A stretch of 64,000 nucleotides of DNA. Source: Aphrocallistes beatrix. Taxonomy: Eukaryota; Porifera; Hexactinellida; Sceptrulophora; Aphrocallistidae. The stretch is from assembly GCA_963281255.1 (NCBI GenBank), contig OY725498.1, positions 124,001-188,000 on the forward strand, given 5' to 3'. This document shows positions 10,701 through 20,185 of the stretch, piece after piece; positions within the stretch are counted from its first letter, which is position 1; each line of letters begins with the position of its first letter. Made by a program: the position numbers and the translations under genes. The notes under the pieces are model-generated. The model worked only from the letters and a program-made list of their open reading frames with translations. It was not told where the DNA came from and ran no database searches.

Positions 10701-13406
10701 TAAAGATGTACATATTGATCAAGAAGTCGGGTAATTACAACGTAGGTGAAAAGAATAAACTTGAATCAGAACTTGATAATAAATTTAAGGAAACATCAAC
10801 GTGTACTTTCAAAGATGAATTGTATCTCGCGACCCCAGTTTGAGAAACACTGCTCTAGTGTATTGGTTCTGCGACCAATCACTGCTTAACTTTGTGTCTA
10901 GGATAACTGAGCTGCTGGGAGGAGAGAGTGAGCCACTCATGGTGTCGGTGAGCTCGGAGAAAAGGATTGTGTCGGCTGGACCCAAGGGACAGAAGATGCT
11001 CAAAGGGTACTATAACCCTAGCAACAAAGGAATTTCAGAAGTGTCCGATTATGTCCATGTCGACACCTCAGAGAGAGAAGCCAGGAAGAAGTTGGAACAG
11101 CTGGACATAGGTATCCACCTCGTGTCTCTAGATACTGATTCAGTGAATCTAGGAATTCGAGCTAATAGCTCTGCCATTCAATATCTCAGTTCAAAATAGG
11201 ATTAGTTCGAATAATGGAGATAAATTCTAAAAAGATCTCTCCATATGGACGGCTAATTCCTCCCTTTTTTAAGGTTGAGACCTTGGTGCAACTAACCATG
11301 GTGCTAACCACTGAAAATATGAGTCTGGTGTAATATTTACACCAAGGGCCTTTACTTTCGTTCGCACGATGCTCATTTCAATCCTTAGGAAACTCAACTT
11401 CAAATTGACTTCGAATATATTTTGTTAATAAAAATCCGATGACACACCCATACAAGCCAACCTGAGCCATGATTTAAAGCGAGACACAGCGTTGAATTTC
11501 GCGGGACATGCGGGACGCAATAGAAAAATATTATACATAGAATACAAAAAAGCGGGACATAATAGGGAGATTTCATGTAAAAGCGGGACACTCGTAAAAA
11601 TAGCTCAATAGAAGAGTGAAAAAAGCGGGACGTCCCGCCAAAAACGGGACAGTTGGCAAGTATGCACCCCTAAGATATTTTTTTCTTAACTGGCATTGTA
11701 TTCTTGTCTGCTCTGATAAGAAGAATCAATGCTATATCATTGAGATAATGTCCCCGTGTTATCCATGGTCCATTTATACAATTCCATTCAGATGAGTCTG
11801 TGACGTATTCGAAGGAATCAGACACAATTCTGATCACGAGGCCAGATGGCGCCCAGGTCCTCTTCAACCTCAAATACGCGGCAGATCTCAAATTCTTTAC
11901 TGAGATAATGATTGCTATGGATACGATAAGAAAAATGCAGGACAGGGAAGAGACTTACGACAACATTCCAGACCTGATTGCCATCTCCTTCACCGCGCTC
12001 AAGGATCTCAGACTCAAATACGGGGACTCGAGTCCTCAGGTGTGAAAATTGTGTCGCTGTAACACCTTCCTTCTTAACATCCTAATTCCCGCTCCTATTT
12101 ATACTCTAGGTGTCCGCAGCCATCCAGCTGTACTCCTCTCTACTCCCCAAACTGACCAATCAGATCGCGGCTCTGTACGGGGGACAGCTGGCGGTGTTCG
12201 GACTCTCTCTCATCTGGACGAACCCGACGGGACACACCCTGGCCCCCTCCGTCTCAGATCTGTACCAGCTGACCCAGCAACACCTCGAGAACCCAGACAT
12301 GGAGCACTTCCAGGTATTTGATTGGTCAATTCCTGCTCTGCACTCTCGACACTATAGTACACGCTAACCATGGATGTGTGCGAATAATAGAAAGAGTTGG
12401 ATGTGAATCAATTTGGAACTGAAACTATAAGAAATTTTTTCGTGTATCCATGGTCCATTAATGGTATTTCTTTCTAGCTCAACTTCCCTGAAGTAATTCT
12501 AAAAGAAGAATCCTACCCTCACATTCCAGAGGTCTGCTCCCAGGCAACCAAGATCAGCCACAGAACTCAGCTGCTCCGCATCAGTTGCCCGCACAGATTC
12601 AGGCGGGGAATAGTGACGGCATTCCAAAGCAACCAAACGGGTGAGATGATCGACTCTAACTCAATCACGGAAGACTACACATCCGAATTTCCCTACATCT
12701 TCAACATCGTGCTGCTCATCATAATCCTCTTCGCTCTCAGCCTATTGGCCATCGGCTGGGTCATGTGGTTCATGGACCCGGGAGAGGACTCGATTATTTA
12801 TAGAATGACAGAGCCCGCCAAACTCAAGACGGAGTAGAGTGTGTATTTATAGTAACAAGGTTGATTGTACTAAGAATAGAAGTGTTAGTGATTATTTGTG
12901 TTTACCTCTGAGTCTATGTCCAGGATGCATATGTTTCCGTTCTTCCGGATTAGCTCCACTGCGTTTACGCTAGTAAACAAACTCGTAAATACAAACAAAC
13001 AAATACCGTCAGCACTGATCTGATTGGTTACCTTGTCCCGTATAGATTCCCCGCGTATTCCGTGAATTCTATAAATAGACCTGCTTTAATGTCAGCTTCA
13101 AACTGCTCCCTTGTCACGAAATGATAATCTAACAAACAAACAAATAAATAAATAAACAAATATGTAAACAAACAACAAATAACCAATGAGGATACCGCAC
13201 TTACGTTTGCCGTCCACTTCCTTTTCTCTCTTCTCCCTGGTGGTATCTATAAATAGAGGTGTGAAGGCAGGGCGGGGGAGGGGTGGCAGAGGGAACTCAC
13301 GTGAGACGGAGAACTGGAAGTGTCCGGGGTACTCCTTCAGGAGTCTGTGCAGAAGTGTGCTCTTCCCGACTCCAGACGGTCCTGACACGACGACGGGCTG
13401 TGACAT
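4721..13406 (-). CDS. GUK1: Guanylate kinase, seven exons, hosting two genes in its largest intron
   Basis: The enzyme phosphorylates GMP or dGMP with ATP. Exons in transcription order are 13301-13406, 13205-13246, 13032-13128, 12906-12969, 5095-5169, 4910-4994 and 4721-4824. They total 573 nt, giving 190 aa, close to the usual 190-200. The P-loop GPSGVGKS is at residues 9-16. Residues 35-47 carry the GMP-binding SHTTR..R..E pattern (Arg, Arg and Glu kept). Next come the NLYGTS strand, the ILDIDSEGVKNI motif across the exon 4/5 junction, IYIFIEPPS and the terminal [14 protein letters not shown]. The D of the usual DYHF is H here. Intron 4 (5170-12905) is 7.7 kb and contains the Na+/H+ exchanger and ATP6AP2 on the other strand. 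The exon 2 acceptor is embedded in the word CTATTTATAG. Start is the Met directly before the P-loop strand. Confidence 0.95.
5204..5437 (+). CDS. Small unrecognised ORF, 77 aa
   Basis: An ATG-started ORF that begins 35 bp beyond guanylate kinase exon 5, inside the large intron and on the opposite strand. The product is charged and helix-prone, with no signal peptide, membrane segment or family motif that I recognise. There is no clear TATA box or downstream exon. It could be a genuine short gene or a chance ORF. The absence of any transposon similarity slightly favours a gene. Confidence 0.35.
   Translation: MSTAFTGNKSSIQIVSSRDISLEEMGDVLSDFLKRTNVRKSLSGNEQIIYDKLSAGINQTGTETMRPRVKAEKTSEL
5568..5575 (+). 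promoter_or_regulatory. TATA box of the Na+/H+ exchanger gene
   Basis: TATAAAAG lies 59 bp upstream of the ATG at 5627. A CCAAT-type word (reverse ATTGG, about 5533-5537) lies some 30 bp further upstream. Spacing predicts a transcription start near 5600 and a leader of about 30 nt. Confidence 0.7.
5627..9637 (+). CDS. SLC9C1: Sperm-type Na+/H+ exchanger with voltage sensor and cyclic-nucleotide domain (SLC9C family)
   Basis: A single 4,011 bp exon encodes 1,336 aa, near the length of known sperm NHEs. Residues 14-40 hold several N-x-S/T sequons. A CPA-type exchanger core follows (about 50-460), with [13 protein letters not shown] near 181 and GESLLNDG near 206-213, which contain expected ion-binding residues. 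A four-helix voltage sensor spans about 655-800; its S4 has R/K every third residue ([16 protein letters not shown], near 770). A cyclic-nucleotide-binding fold lies at about 945-1095; in its phosphate cassette ([14 protein letters not shown]) the usual Arg is Lys, and a Ser/Gly/Cys-rich insert splits the beta roll. In sperm the family couples membrane voltage and cAMP to cytoplasmic alkalinisation. The gene is intronless, strikingly GC-rich against AT-rich surroundings, and nested in the guanylate kinase intron. Confidence 0.95.
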   Translation: MWRSVREVVEEIFSNSTNTSHFNTSLHTNNTSSHPGNHSDHLSHEHNDGTEAMLFLFLAIMAGAMMRFLFKRLPIPYTVMLIICGLVVGFVAKTEPALTKYTAIAHMNPHLLLHVFLPILIFESAFSMDVHTFKKTLSQTMVLAGPGLMICTFLTAIMARYIFTYNWNWFEALTFGSVLSATDPVAVVALLKELGASKRLGITIEGESLLNDGFAIILFKIFFNFVIPNSEMGGVKMFIFIIKILLCGPLAGIGMARVTLFLLSHVYNDALVEITLTLASTYITFWIGEHFEISGVLAVLILGIEINSQKANISPEVEVFLHRFWSMLEYLANTLIFIIVGVVIADSVFIGVEAMDWLFLVALYVALQVIRLVAIGGLWPILTKIGYEISWRSILVMTWGGLRGAVGLALALIVSQDARVTSPTLGSKFLFHTAGIVLLSLMINATSVKYLLRVLGMFDISVAKLHTMKTAVGTLRRDRRRSMNMLKSDKFLADSSWEVVEKNTRIRNPYRVGGKGGKREHPMDNPFNLAGTQCPNCDERLASQLRPKELQELSEEVRQRIIKAEKISYWKQFELGMLDRDAVRVLLHTADTIIDQDNKLIEMKDIQHHWRVPAVVTRLRLWLEKLITLQNRYENRSLPEPRFRCLRPIFRMVNTPVFDYVMILLVTVNVLTILAETLLFYLTGVEHFSFILVNTIFCVVYIVECVLKLCGLRHYYFYSAFNILDFLVLIFSVIDTPIMILMFILPSQGVNSQFESSFKNLSFIKVIRIVRIIRFGRVLRLTKLLLPFCLRVVEYFLNRKLKFGYDVGKGYIVGKEEMMKTLCNLTFTPQPILNRFVQASENARLDTTRQLGLIRKDQPGIAVSIKTTQATRSVLNKCSETIRELQSRGIIDEEEAQKLTQQVEAKKKNVQHAPHSIDCSEPRILLQNLPWVYGLDRSAIDYIMERATLINFETGEMIIRQGDPPDGIHLIINGLAKITQNTLLANTDPAIDERSRRYSKVQGESWPETHERVVPSSAGGDGPIRKCTSCQSDVSQGDEDTIWSDFIGTGIVLGEMGVLLNSKKNATVISEIPVQTLFIQTDTLFQAMSQFPGLGQMLWKVLGMRIAGKLLLGLSEYDECTSQEIQLICQDSYVLRPQDSGLICVDEKVKHVVLISGGCCDEKNHAFSFQSPEIIPPGVRVVRALAPETRLLVVPKESLRAQHGGPAAADGEDESEEEPDLTERVYLLLASVPHVGRLFSRQRSSCSLDLYSDFTQHQEDKVRRRYLSRINRNVRNSICKLYPASSAQKFSSSVHAQDSPLRHSQIQGSLPSARDTSLHTPSMAVSYFKKIRDGET
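9991..12837 (+). CDS. ATP6AP2: ATP6AP2 (prorenin receptor, V-ATPase accessory protein 2)
   Basis: A type I membrane protein needed for V-ATPase assembly and linked to Wnt and renin signalling in animals. Exons are 9991-10415, 10902-11110, 11792-12039, 12110-12313 and 12478-12837, totalling 1,446 nt (481 aa, longer than the roughly 350 aa human protein). The ATG at 9991 opens a clear signal peptide (residues 1-20). A transmembrane segment lies at about 439-460, and the short cytosolic tail carries the family signature [12 protein letters not shown]. The luminal part is poorly conserved, as usual. Intron 1 carries a fresh hAT-type MITE. The gene lies wholly within intron 4 of guanylate kinase, downstream of and co-oriented with the exchanger gene (about 350 bp apart). 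Confidence 0.92.
10500..10852. mobile_element. hAT-type MITE in ATP6AP2 intron 1
   Basis: The element has imperfect terminal inverted repeats beginning CAGTGGTTCTCAAAC and ending GTTTGAGAAACACTG. A perfect 8-bp target duplication CTCTAGTG flanks it (10492-10499 and 10853-10860). It is 353 bp, AT-rich inside and non-coding. The perfect duplication suggests a recent insertion. Confidence 0.9.
11440..11680 (-). repeat. Dispersed 'gcgggac' repeat, copy 2
   Basis: Located in ATP6AP2 intron 2, in reverse orientation to the copy at 1650. It contains repeated gcgggac words and ends 'ggacagttggcaagtatgca'. Non-coding. Confidence 0.6.
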
Positions 13407-13673
13407 AGCTATGTATGCTATTCGTAGTGAGGAGGAGGGAAATCAGTATTATTTCAAAGTATATACGTCATAATAAAGGAGTAATTTCTTGAGAGAGAGG
13501 GGGATCGTTACAATTTTCACACCTTCCCAACTCCCCTATATGGTACTCTTTCCTATCTCGCAGTATCGGAATGCCACACCTTGGCATTCCAGTCACTCCC
13601 TCCCTCTCTTTCTTAGAAGTGTCAATAATTAAGGAACAGACAATTCCCCTCCAAAAACACTGAAGTCCTTATA

Positions 13674-13840
13674 CAGTCAGGGTCGCTTAATATGAACATT
13701 CGTTTATTATGAACTAACCTCCTGGACCTAATTTCATTTTAGATAGGATTTGTATTGAATCAAGTTCGCTTAATATGAAGTATCTCTATTATGAACATAT
13801 TTTTGGATCCCTGGTGGTTCACAATAAGCGACCCTGACTG
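13674..13840. mobile_element. TA-flanked MITE, 'CAGTCAGGGTCGCTTA' family
   Basis: The terminal inverted repeat CAGTCAGGGTCGCTTA is perfect at both ends, and TA flanks it (13672-13673 and 13841-13842). It is 167 bp, non-coding, and lies between guanylate kinase and the Rab gene. The rest of 13407-14233 holds no gene that I can see. Confidence 0.85.
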
Positions 13841-14233
13841 TACTAATATTATAATCACGACTTATAACGTCTCACAATTCAGCTCTTGTTGTATTCCGCT
13901 GTTAGTGCAGTTCTATTATAGAGCAATGATTGTAACGTCCGTATGTGCGATACTGGAAATTCTATTGGACCTAATCGCACTAAATTTGGACAATATATTC
14001 CTTATATGGTAGTGATTTGCACCTGGGTACAACTGTCTTCACATCTTTTCACAAAAGGTGTTAAATTGTACTGACCAATCAGGTTCCAGAGAATAAGCAT
14101 TAATAATCGCTATATTAAACACATACCATACGCCCTGCTCGGTAACTACCTAGCATAGCAGCGCCATTCAACACACTCCATTGCACAATATCAACATCTA
14201 CAACAATCACAAGTGGCACAGTGGCACAGTGGC

Positions 14234-15483
14234 CTAGTGGCAGCATCCACCTCCCTGGGATGGCTTCAAGTGTTCAGTTGTTTCGTCGAATGAGTGGTGC
14301 TTCATCACTTGCTTCACGAAGCCACTCACAGCCGTCTCTATCGAGTCTCTATTTTTAGAACTCACTTCGTGGAATGCTCTTATGTCGTCTTGCTCGTTCG
14401 CGAAACTTTGTGCCCGCTTCGTCTCCACTTCTCTGTTCTCCTCCTGGTCTGACTTGGTGCCTAGAGGTGTTAGTTCCGGTTAGAGATATAAATAGAATCC
14501 CCCTTCCTCAAATAGCCAATCACTGGCTTCCTTACTTATTTCTCTGAAGTTCTTAGTATAAATTGGGAAATGGAAATCTTCGGATATTCCCAACCAAGGG
14601 GATATAAATATATTTTCAGCACCTTAGAATAAATACCAGAAACCCATTTCGGTTGTCTCCATGCCTAAGGTGCATAGCTGTAGTTAAGGAAATTCCTCCT
14701 CCCCATGAAGCTAGTTGATAACAACTGGCGCCCAAACTACTCGGAATGTTAAGAGTTTGGATCAATTCTAACTAGCATCCATAGTCCAGATTAGTGGAAC
14801 AGAGTCACCATTCCTTATCCATAGTTCCCTACCGTAACCAAGTGGAGGAGTGGCAGAATGGCACAAGTGGCAGTGACAGTGGCACAAGTGACAAAAGTGG
14901 CACAATGGCAGTGACAGAGTGACAAGTGGCAGAATGACAAAAGTGGTGGAAGTGACAAAGTGGCATAGTGACAAAAGTGACATAGTGGTAGAAATGACAA
15001 AGGTGGTAGAAGTGAGAAGTGGCAGAGTGACAAGTGACATAGTGGTATAGTGGCATACTGACCTAGCAGGAGCACTGGGGTGTGCGGGCGTGTGTTCTCC
15101 TGTATCCTCCCCATCCAGACGTTCAGCAGGTCGAAGCTCCTATTGTCCGCTATTGAGTATGTGAGACAGACCCCGTCAGCCCCTCTGTAGTAGCTGGCAG
15201 TGATGCTGTCGTAGGTCTCTGTACCCGCTGTGTCCCATATCTCCACCGTCACCTCCTGCTCCCCCACCTCCAGCACGCGGTCCATGCAGTCCAGCAGACC
15301 AATGGCGAAGCTGTCTGTCGTGGGGGTTTCCACTTGTGGCACTCCCTCTCGGCTGCAGTACGTCTTGACCAGGGTGGTCTTGCCCGTGTGGAGGTTCCCT
15401 ATCATCAGGAGTTTGATCTTGCATGGTTGGTTCGGAGTTGTCACCTGTCTGTGACGGCTAGTCTTACGCCCGCGCTCTGCCAT
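14234..15483 (-). CDS. Rab-family small GTPase, subfamily uncertain
   Basis: A membrane-trafficking GTPase. Two exons, 15063-15483 and 14234-14460, join in phase to give 648 nt (215 aa). Residues 29-36 form the P-loop GNLHTGKT. The switch region has a Thr cluster near 53-56. WDTAGTE at 83-89 is the DxxG motif; most Rabs have WDTAGQE, so the usual catalytic Gln is Thr here. YYRGADG follows. The guanine-specificity motif formed across the intron is TKSD (142-145) instead of NKxD, and the last motif is SSK. The C-terminus GGGCCH carries the two prenylatable cysteines. The N-terminal extension of about 20 residues is basic. The TAGTE and TKSD changes make normal GTP hydrolysis and guanine binding uncertain. 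The intron is dominated by a GTGACA/GTGGCA minisatellite. Confidence 0.88.
14841..15056. repeat. Degenerate GTGACA/GTGGCA minisatellite in the Rab intron
   Basis: More than 200 bp built from variants of 'agtggca' and 'agtgaca' spaced by 6-12 bp. It fills the intron next to the donor site of Rab exon 1. The words 'gtggcac' and 'agtggca' also recur singly throughout 1-21 kb. Confidence 0.85.
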
Positions 15484-15919
15484 TCTAATTATAGAACTCT
15501 AGAGGCAGTTTCTAAATTTAGATAAGTGGATTTAAGGGACACATGGAGTTATAAGTACAATAAGATTCAGAAAATAGTTTCCATTATTACTGACGTGATA
15601 AGGTACGGAGCATGTCCTACAGCTAAGAGTCGTTCTAGGCGAATAGGAATGTCTATTTATAGAACATATCTGCATGCTCAGTGGATATTAATAGAACTGA
15701 GTTTATTCAAAATAAGACGAATCTGTCTCAATTTCAAGAATTTGACTTAACGAACGAGATTAGTGTTCTACCAATCAATTATGCGGATACAAATTCAAAA
15801 TTCTAATTATAGAATATAATCACGGAATTAGAACTGAGCAAGAACTGAACAGAACTCGCCAGGATATATTTAGAATGATTGCTCACACTTGAATCAGAGC
15901 CAGGACACAATTTTCACAC

Positions 15920-18900
15920 CTAGAACCCGATAGGGTGCTTCGCCTTTGGGCCACCTTCTTCCACCACTTCTCTGGCAATCTCCATTTTCTGCTGATCCAC
16001 TTCCAGCCAATCAGAATCTCTGAGGGAAGACAGGTTCCGTGTAACGCGGGCTTGTGCCTCCTGACACCAAGTGGTCGCTAGCGCCACTTGGTGGCTCGAG
16101 GTGTCGCATTGTGTCCGCACTGCCTGTGAAGCGCGCGCGATTACGACTGCCATGGCGTAGGTGTCGATGGCGGCATCGGACAGTTTTCTGAGTTTGAACT
16201 GTTCGTGGATGACATTCTTTCCGTGCAACATTAGCAACCGTTCCACCGCCACTCCGAACCTGTTCACGCAGGCGAGCAGCTGATTGGCTGATTGCTGGAG
16301 CGCAGGGTGTGCTGAATGGTCTCTGGCGCCCACTATGCTCCTGTTCTCATGGAGACCAACTCTGCGACCCAGGAAGTCCAGGAGGACCCCAGGGTGTGAA
16401 AGAGGGGACTGCAATGCCTTTTGTAACCCTTTCAGTCTCTCCCCTGCCACTTGCAATCCCTGTAGCGACACAAACAGCTTCAACACCTCGTTGGACCCTT
16501 CGAATATCTTGAAGATCCTCAGGTCCCGCATAACTCGCTCCAGCCCGCACTCCCGCATGAACCCCATGCCCCCGTGGACCTGAATCGCCTCGTCCGCCAC
16601 TCGCCACGCGGATTCCGACGCGAAGACTTTGCTTATCGCTGCTTCCAGCTGGAATTCAGTCACGCCTGTGTCCATCACGCCGCAGATCTGATAGGCCATT
16701 GACTCGGTGACGTAGTGGCGTAGAGTCATGTCGGCAATCTTCTCTTGAATTACGCCGAAGTTGGAGAGATAGTCCCCGAACTGTTTCCGTTCTCTCGCGT
16801 GCCGGACCGTTTTCTCTATCAGCATTCTCATGGTGCCGGATAACGCACCGGCCATGCCGAACCTGCCGTTGTTGAGAATGTTCATTGCTACCTTGAACCC
16901 CTCTCCCTCCTCCAATATCCTGTTCTCCACTGGTACCTATATATGCATAAAGTAACACCTCTTAACAGCCATAGCAGACACACCAACTGAGCCTTGAGAT
17001 AAAAACAGAGATAAAAACAGGATGTGGCTTTGAATTTAGTGGGACATGGCGGGACGCAATAGAAAAGTATGATACTTAGAATCCCATAAAGCGGGACATA
17101 ATGGGGAGATTTCATGTAAGCGGGACAATCGATAAATGACCCATACAAAGAGATACCGTAAACTGGGGTGACTTTGTCCCACACAATAGCAATTAAATAA
17201 ATTTCAAAATCAAACTTATGAATCAATGTAATCGCATTGATAATATGTTGAATGAAACTCTCAATATATCCAAGATATTTAAACCGCAATATTTCTAAGT
17301 GTTTGAGTATACAGTCGACTCCGCTTAATAGGGCCACATCGGTCAGAGGACATTTTGGCCCGATTAAGCGGAGAACCCTATTAACCGAAATATTTTGTAT
17401 CAACCTCTATGAGTGAGAGCTATTCCGGTCCTGCCAAAAGTGGCTCGATTAAGCGGTTGACCCGATTAAACAGTGAACCATATTAAGCGGAATATTTTGT
17501 ATCAACCTCTATGAGTGAGAGCTATTCCGGTCCTGCCAAAAGTGGCTCGATTAAGCGGTTGACCCGATTAAACAGTGAACCATATTAAGCGGAATAACAT
17601 TCCGTGTCACTTGTGAAAACAGATTGGTCAATGTTTAGGATTGGAATCTATAAATAGAACAGGTCAGACCTTGACGTTATCGAAGTGGACCTCTGCAGTG
17701 TTGGAGCACCTGATCCCCATCTTCTTCTCCGGTGGTCCTTGCGTCACACCTCCAAACGCCTTCTCCACGATGAAGGCAGAGATCCTCTCCTTCACCAATC
17801 CACTTCCGTCCTTCACCGGAGTCTTAGCGAACACTGTAAATATGTCTGCAATCCCTCCGTTGGATATCCAGATCTTCCCTAAACGGTTAAACGATTAAAC
17901 GATTAAACAGGTAAAAAACTAAACAGTTAAACGAACGCCTCTGGAAAGATTATCCCTATAAATAGTATCACAAATACAAATTCTCAAAGCTATAATAGAT
18001 TCCTCCTCTTGTTAAAGCTAATAGAATTAACACTGATACTCTAATCGGATAAAAGTGTTTGAAATCCTTACTATTTTCCATCATAATTAGTTATAAAGTG
18101 GGTCTATTCATGAGTGAAATGTAATCAAACTTTAACAGATATTGTAATTTAGATTTTAAATTCATATTCTACACATTCAATTACTCAGTTAGATGCCTTC
18201 TATTGATTTATTCATTTCCAAGGTTAAGATTCATCAAAATGTGCCACTTTGTGCCACTCCACGTCATAATGTCTAATGGTAATGGGAGTGAGAAGTGGCA
18301 CAAAGTGACATAGATTAATAATAATTCTAATTATGAATGAATAAATCAATAGAAGGCATCTAACCTGAGTAATTCGAATCTGTAGAATATGAATTTAAAT
18401 AGAAATTATAGTATCTGTTACAGTTCCATTACATTTCTCTCCACGAATAGACTCAATTTATAACTAGTTATGATGGAAAATATAAGGATTTCAAATACTT
18501 TGTCGGTTAGAGTAGCTCACTGCCACTAAACCACTTCTCACCTCCGTTCAGGACATAGTGTCGGCCGTCAGGAGTCAGCTGAGCGCGGGATCTGATAGAG
18601 AAGGCGTCACTGCCACTCGTGGGTTCAGTGAGACAGTAGGCTGCCACGTGTTCTCCTGTCGCCAGCCTAGGCAAGTACTTCTCCTTCTGTGATTCATTCC
18701 CGTACAGGAGAATGCCTACACGTGATTGGTCAGGAGAGAGAGCGGGGGTATAAATAGGGAGTTAGAACGGAGTATGCACACAACTCAACTCAGAATTAGA
18801 AGGGATTAAGTGCCAGTTGTTCCCCTCGGTTAGTTGTCCCCATGGACAACTGATAACTGACCATGGGGCAATATTTGAGGGGGGGGGACACCTGGTACCC

Positions 18901-20072
18901 ACACAATGCCCTCCTTTCTCAAGAGCGAAAAGGGAGTGCTCCTTCTAAAAAGTTTAATTTATCTTATATATTAAAACGCTAGGACTTTTTACAAAAATAG
19001 GCTAGAGGCTGGCTTCCAATGTTTGACATGAAGTTTTCAGGGGTGTGGAGTTAGAATATTATATTTTCGGATCCATATGAGAAATTATTCGTTAACATTC
19101 GTTTACAATATTTATATGAAGTAAAAAAATCCCAAAATATGTTAGGTTGAGTAACTCCAGGCGCCCGCAGTGTTCGCAAGCAAGCGAAGCGCGATTGTAA
19201 AAAATAATTTGGGTTTACCAGCAAGGATTATTTAGGAGCGCTTTGGGAGTATAATTTTAAGCTTCAAAGTATTAGGAGCGTGGAAATCCAGAAAAACCCT
19301 AATTACCCTATATTATAATGTCATTTATCGATATAGGCGTATGGGACTTTTGAGGTTTGAGACTAGGAGCGTATCTCTGGATGGCGGGCATACCTAATTT
19401 ACGGAATTGATGGAATGGTTCGGGATATTATAAATGCCCGATTTACGGAATATTCTGTAAATTAAGCATTTAAAATTCCGACATTCCGACAAGTTCCGTA
19501 AATTAGGTATGTCTCTGAGGGCTGTATAATACCCTGACTTACCTTTGAGTCCGATGGACTGGTGCGCGCCTAGAACGATCCCGAATCCGAGGTCATAGCG
19601 GCCCATGATCTCAGTCATGCGGCAGTACTGAGTGCTGTTCAGTCCCAGTCCGCCGTACTTCTCCGGGATCTGGAGTCCGAAGGCTCCCTGCGTCTTGGCC
19701 TTGGCCATCATTTCAGGATCCACGAATCCCTGTTCGTCGTATTTGGGAGTGTCGAATTCTTCTAGGAAGAATTTGTCCGTTGGATCGACGTACATCCGCA
19801 GCGTTTCTGATTGGTCAGCTGTCAAGGTGTTAGGGTAGGGGAACAGCTGATCCGTGTGCAACTGTCCAGTGAACAGACCTTCAGATTGTGTGATAATTAT
19901 AGAATTGTCTACTTCACACCTCGAATTGTCTCAACAAACCGGAAACGAAGGATTTGCTGTCTGCATCTGGTTTGGGTGTCGGAGTGGAGTCTGAGGACTG
20001 ACAGCGAATCAGATTCCGCGGAAACTGAGGTGACAAGTGGCGCAATGGCAGCCTCGTCAAGACTCTCAGCAT
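15920..20072 (-). CDS. ACADVL: Very-long-chain-specific acyl-CoA dehydrogenase, mitochondrial (ACADVL)
   Basis: An FAD enzyme catalysing the first step of long-chain fatty-acid beta-oxidation at the inner mitochondrial membrane. Exons in transcription order are 19940-20072, 19543-19878, 18542-18715, 17670-17878 and 15920-16936. They total 1,869 nt (622 aa; human about 655), with all phases agreeing. Residues 1-30 are Arg/Leu-rich without acids, as in a mitochondrial presequence. Recognisable blocks are the [10 protein letters not shown] region, [22 protein letters not shown] (flavin/substrate contacts), [21 protein letters not shown] and FEGSNE with the catalytic Glu at about 430. The long C-terminal extension ending HPIGF is typical of VLCAD and ACAD9, not of the short tetrameric dehydrogenases. 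ACAD9 is the main alternative. Introns contain a MITE and a long inverted repeat. Confidence 0.95.
16975..17140 (-). repeat. Dispersed 'gcgggac' repeat, copy 3
   Basis: Reverse copy of the repeat seen at 1650, 11440 and 53014. It sits in the intron before the last ACADVL exon. Confidence 0.6.
17312..17593. mobile_element. Truncated MITE of the CAGTCGACTCCGCTTAAT family
   Basis: The left end is intact and preceded by TA. The interior carries a tandem duplication of about 115 bp ('attttgtatcaacctctatg' blocks). The right terminal repeat is cut after 'attaagcgga'. It lies in an ACADVL intron. Confidence 0.75.
18036..18522. mobile_element. Long inverted-repeat (foldback) MITE in ACADVL intron
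   Basis: Two arms of about 190 bp (18036-18225 and 18332-18522) are diverged reverse complements; matched blocks include gaaatccttactattttcc and atgccttctattgatttatt. The roughly 105 bp loop holds its own smaller inverted repeat (ccactttgtgcc / gtggcacaaagtg). The internal layout resembles the elements near 55.8 and 57.6 kb. Confidence 0.8.
18962..19198 (+). mobile_element. Helitron-like non-autonomous element, family B
   Basis: It begins TCTTATATATTAAAACGCTAGG and ends with the GC-rich 'gcaagcgaagcgcgattgt' hairpin end. Sequence closely matches the longer element at 32319-32960 (both contain ttttcggatccatatgagaa), so this copy is internally shortened. Located in an ACADVL intron. Helitron assignment rests on the empty-site comparison at 32 kb. 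Confidence 0.65.
19386..19517. mobile_element. Small palindromic MITE, 'CATACCTAATTTACGGAA' family, copy 1
   Basis: The ends 'gggcatacctaatttacgga' and 'tccgtaaattaggtatg' are reverse complements, and the interior is also built from 'tttacggaat' words. It is inserted in a repeat whose uninterrupted version is seen at about 54190-54240, with an imperfect 8-bp duplication (tctctgga / tctctgag). It lies just beyond the donor of ACADVL exon 2. Confidence 0.7.
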
Positions 20073-20185
20073 GCTAGTATGGAATGGAGAGAATCTAGGA
20101 TTGTTTGTTTATTTGTAAATACCACATGTGTTATATACTCGAATAAACCACCTGCTACACTCACACAAATATGTCCTCTTAATGG

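Noticed and set aside
13060..13085. Apparent tiny intron in guanylate kinase (GTCTATTTATAG)
   Set aside because: Reading straight through gives the conserved [18 protein letters not shown] block in frame, so the GT and AG are coding and the MEF2-like word is coincidental here.
14010..14230. Possible extra Rab exon downstream of the stop
   Set aside because: The frame already ends with the prenylation motif CCH and a stop at 14234, and the two exons give a full-length GTPase.
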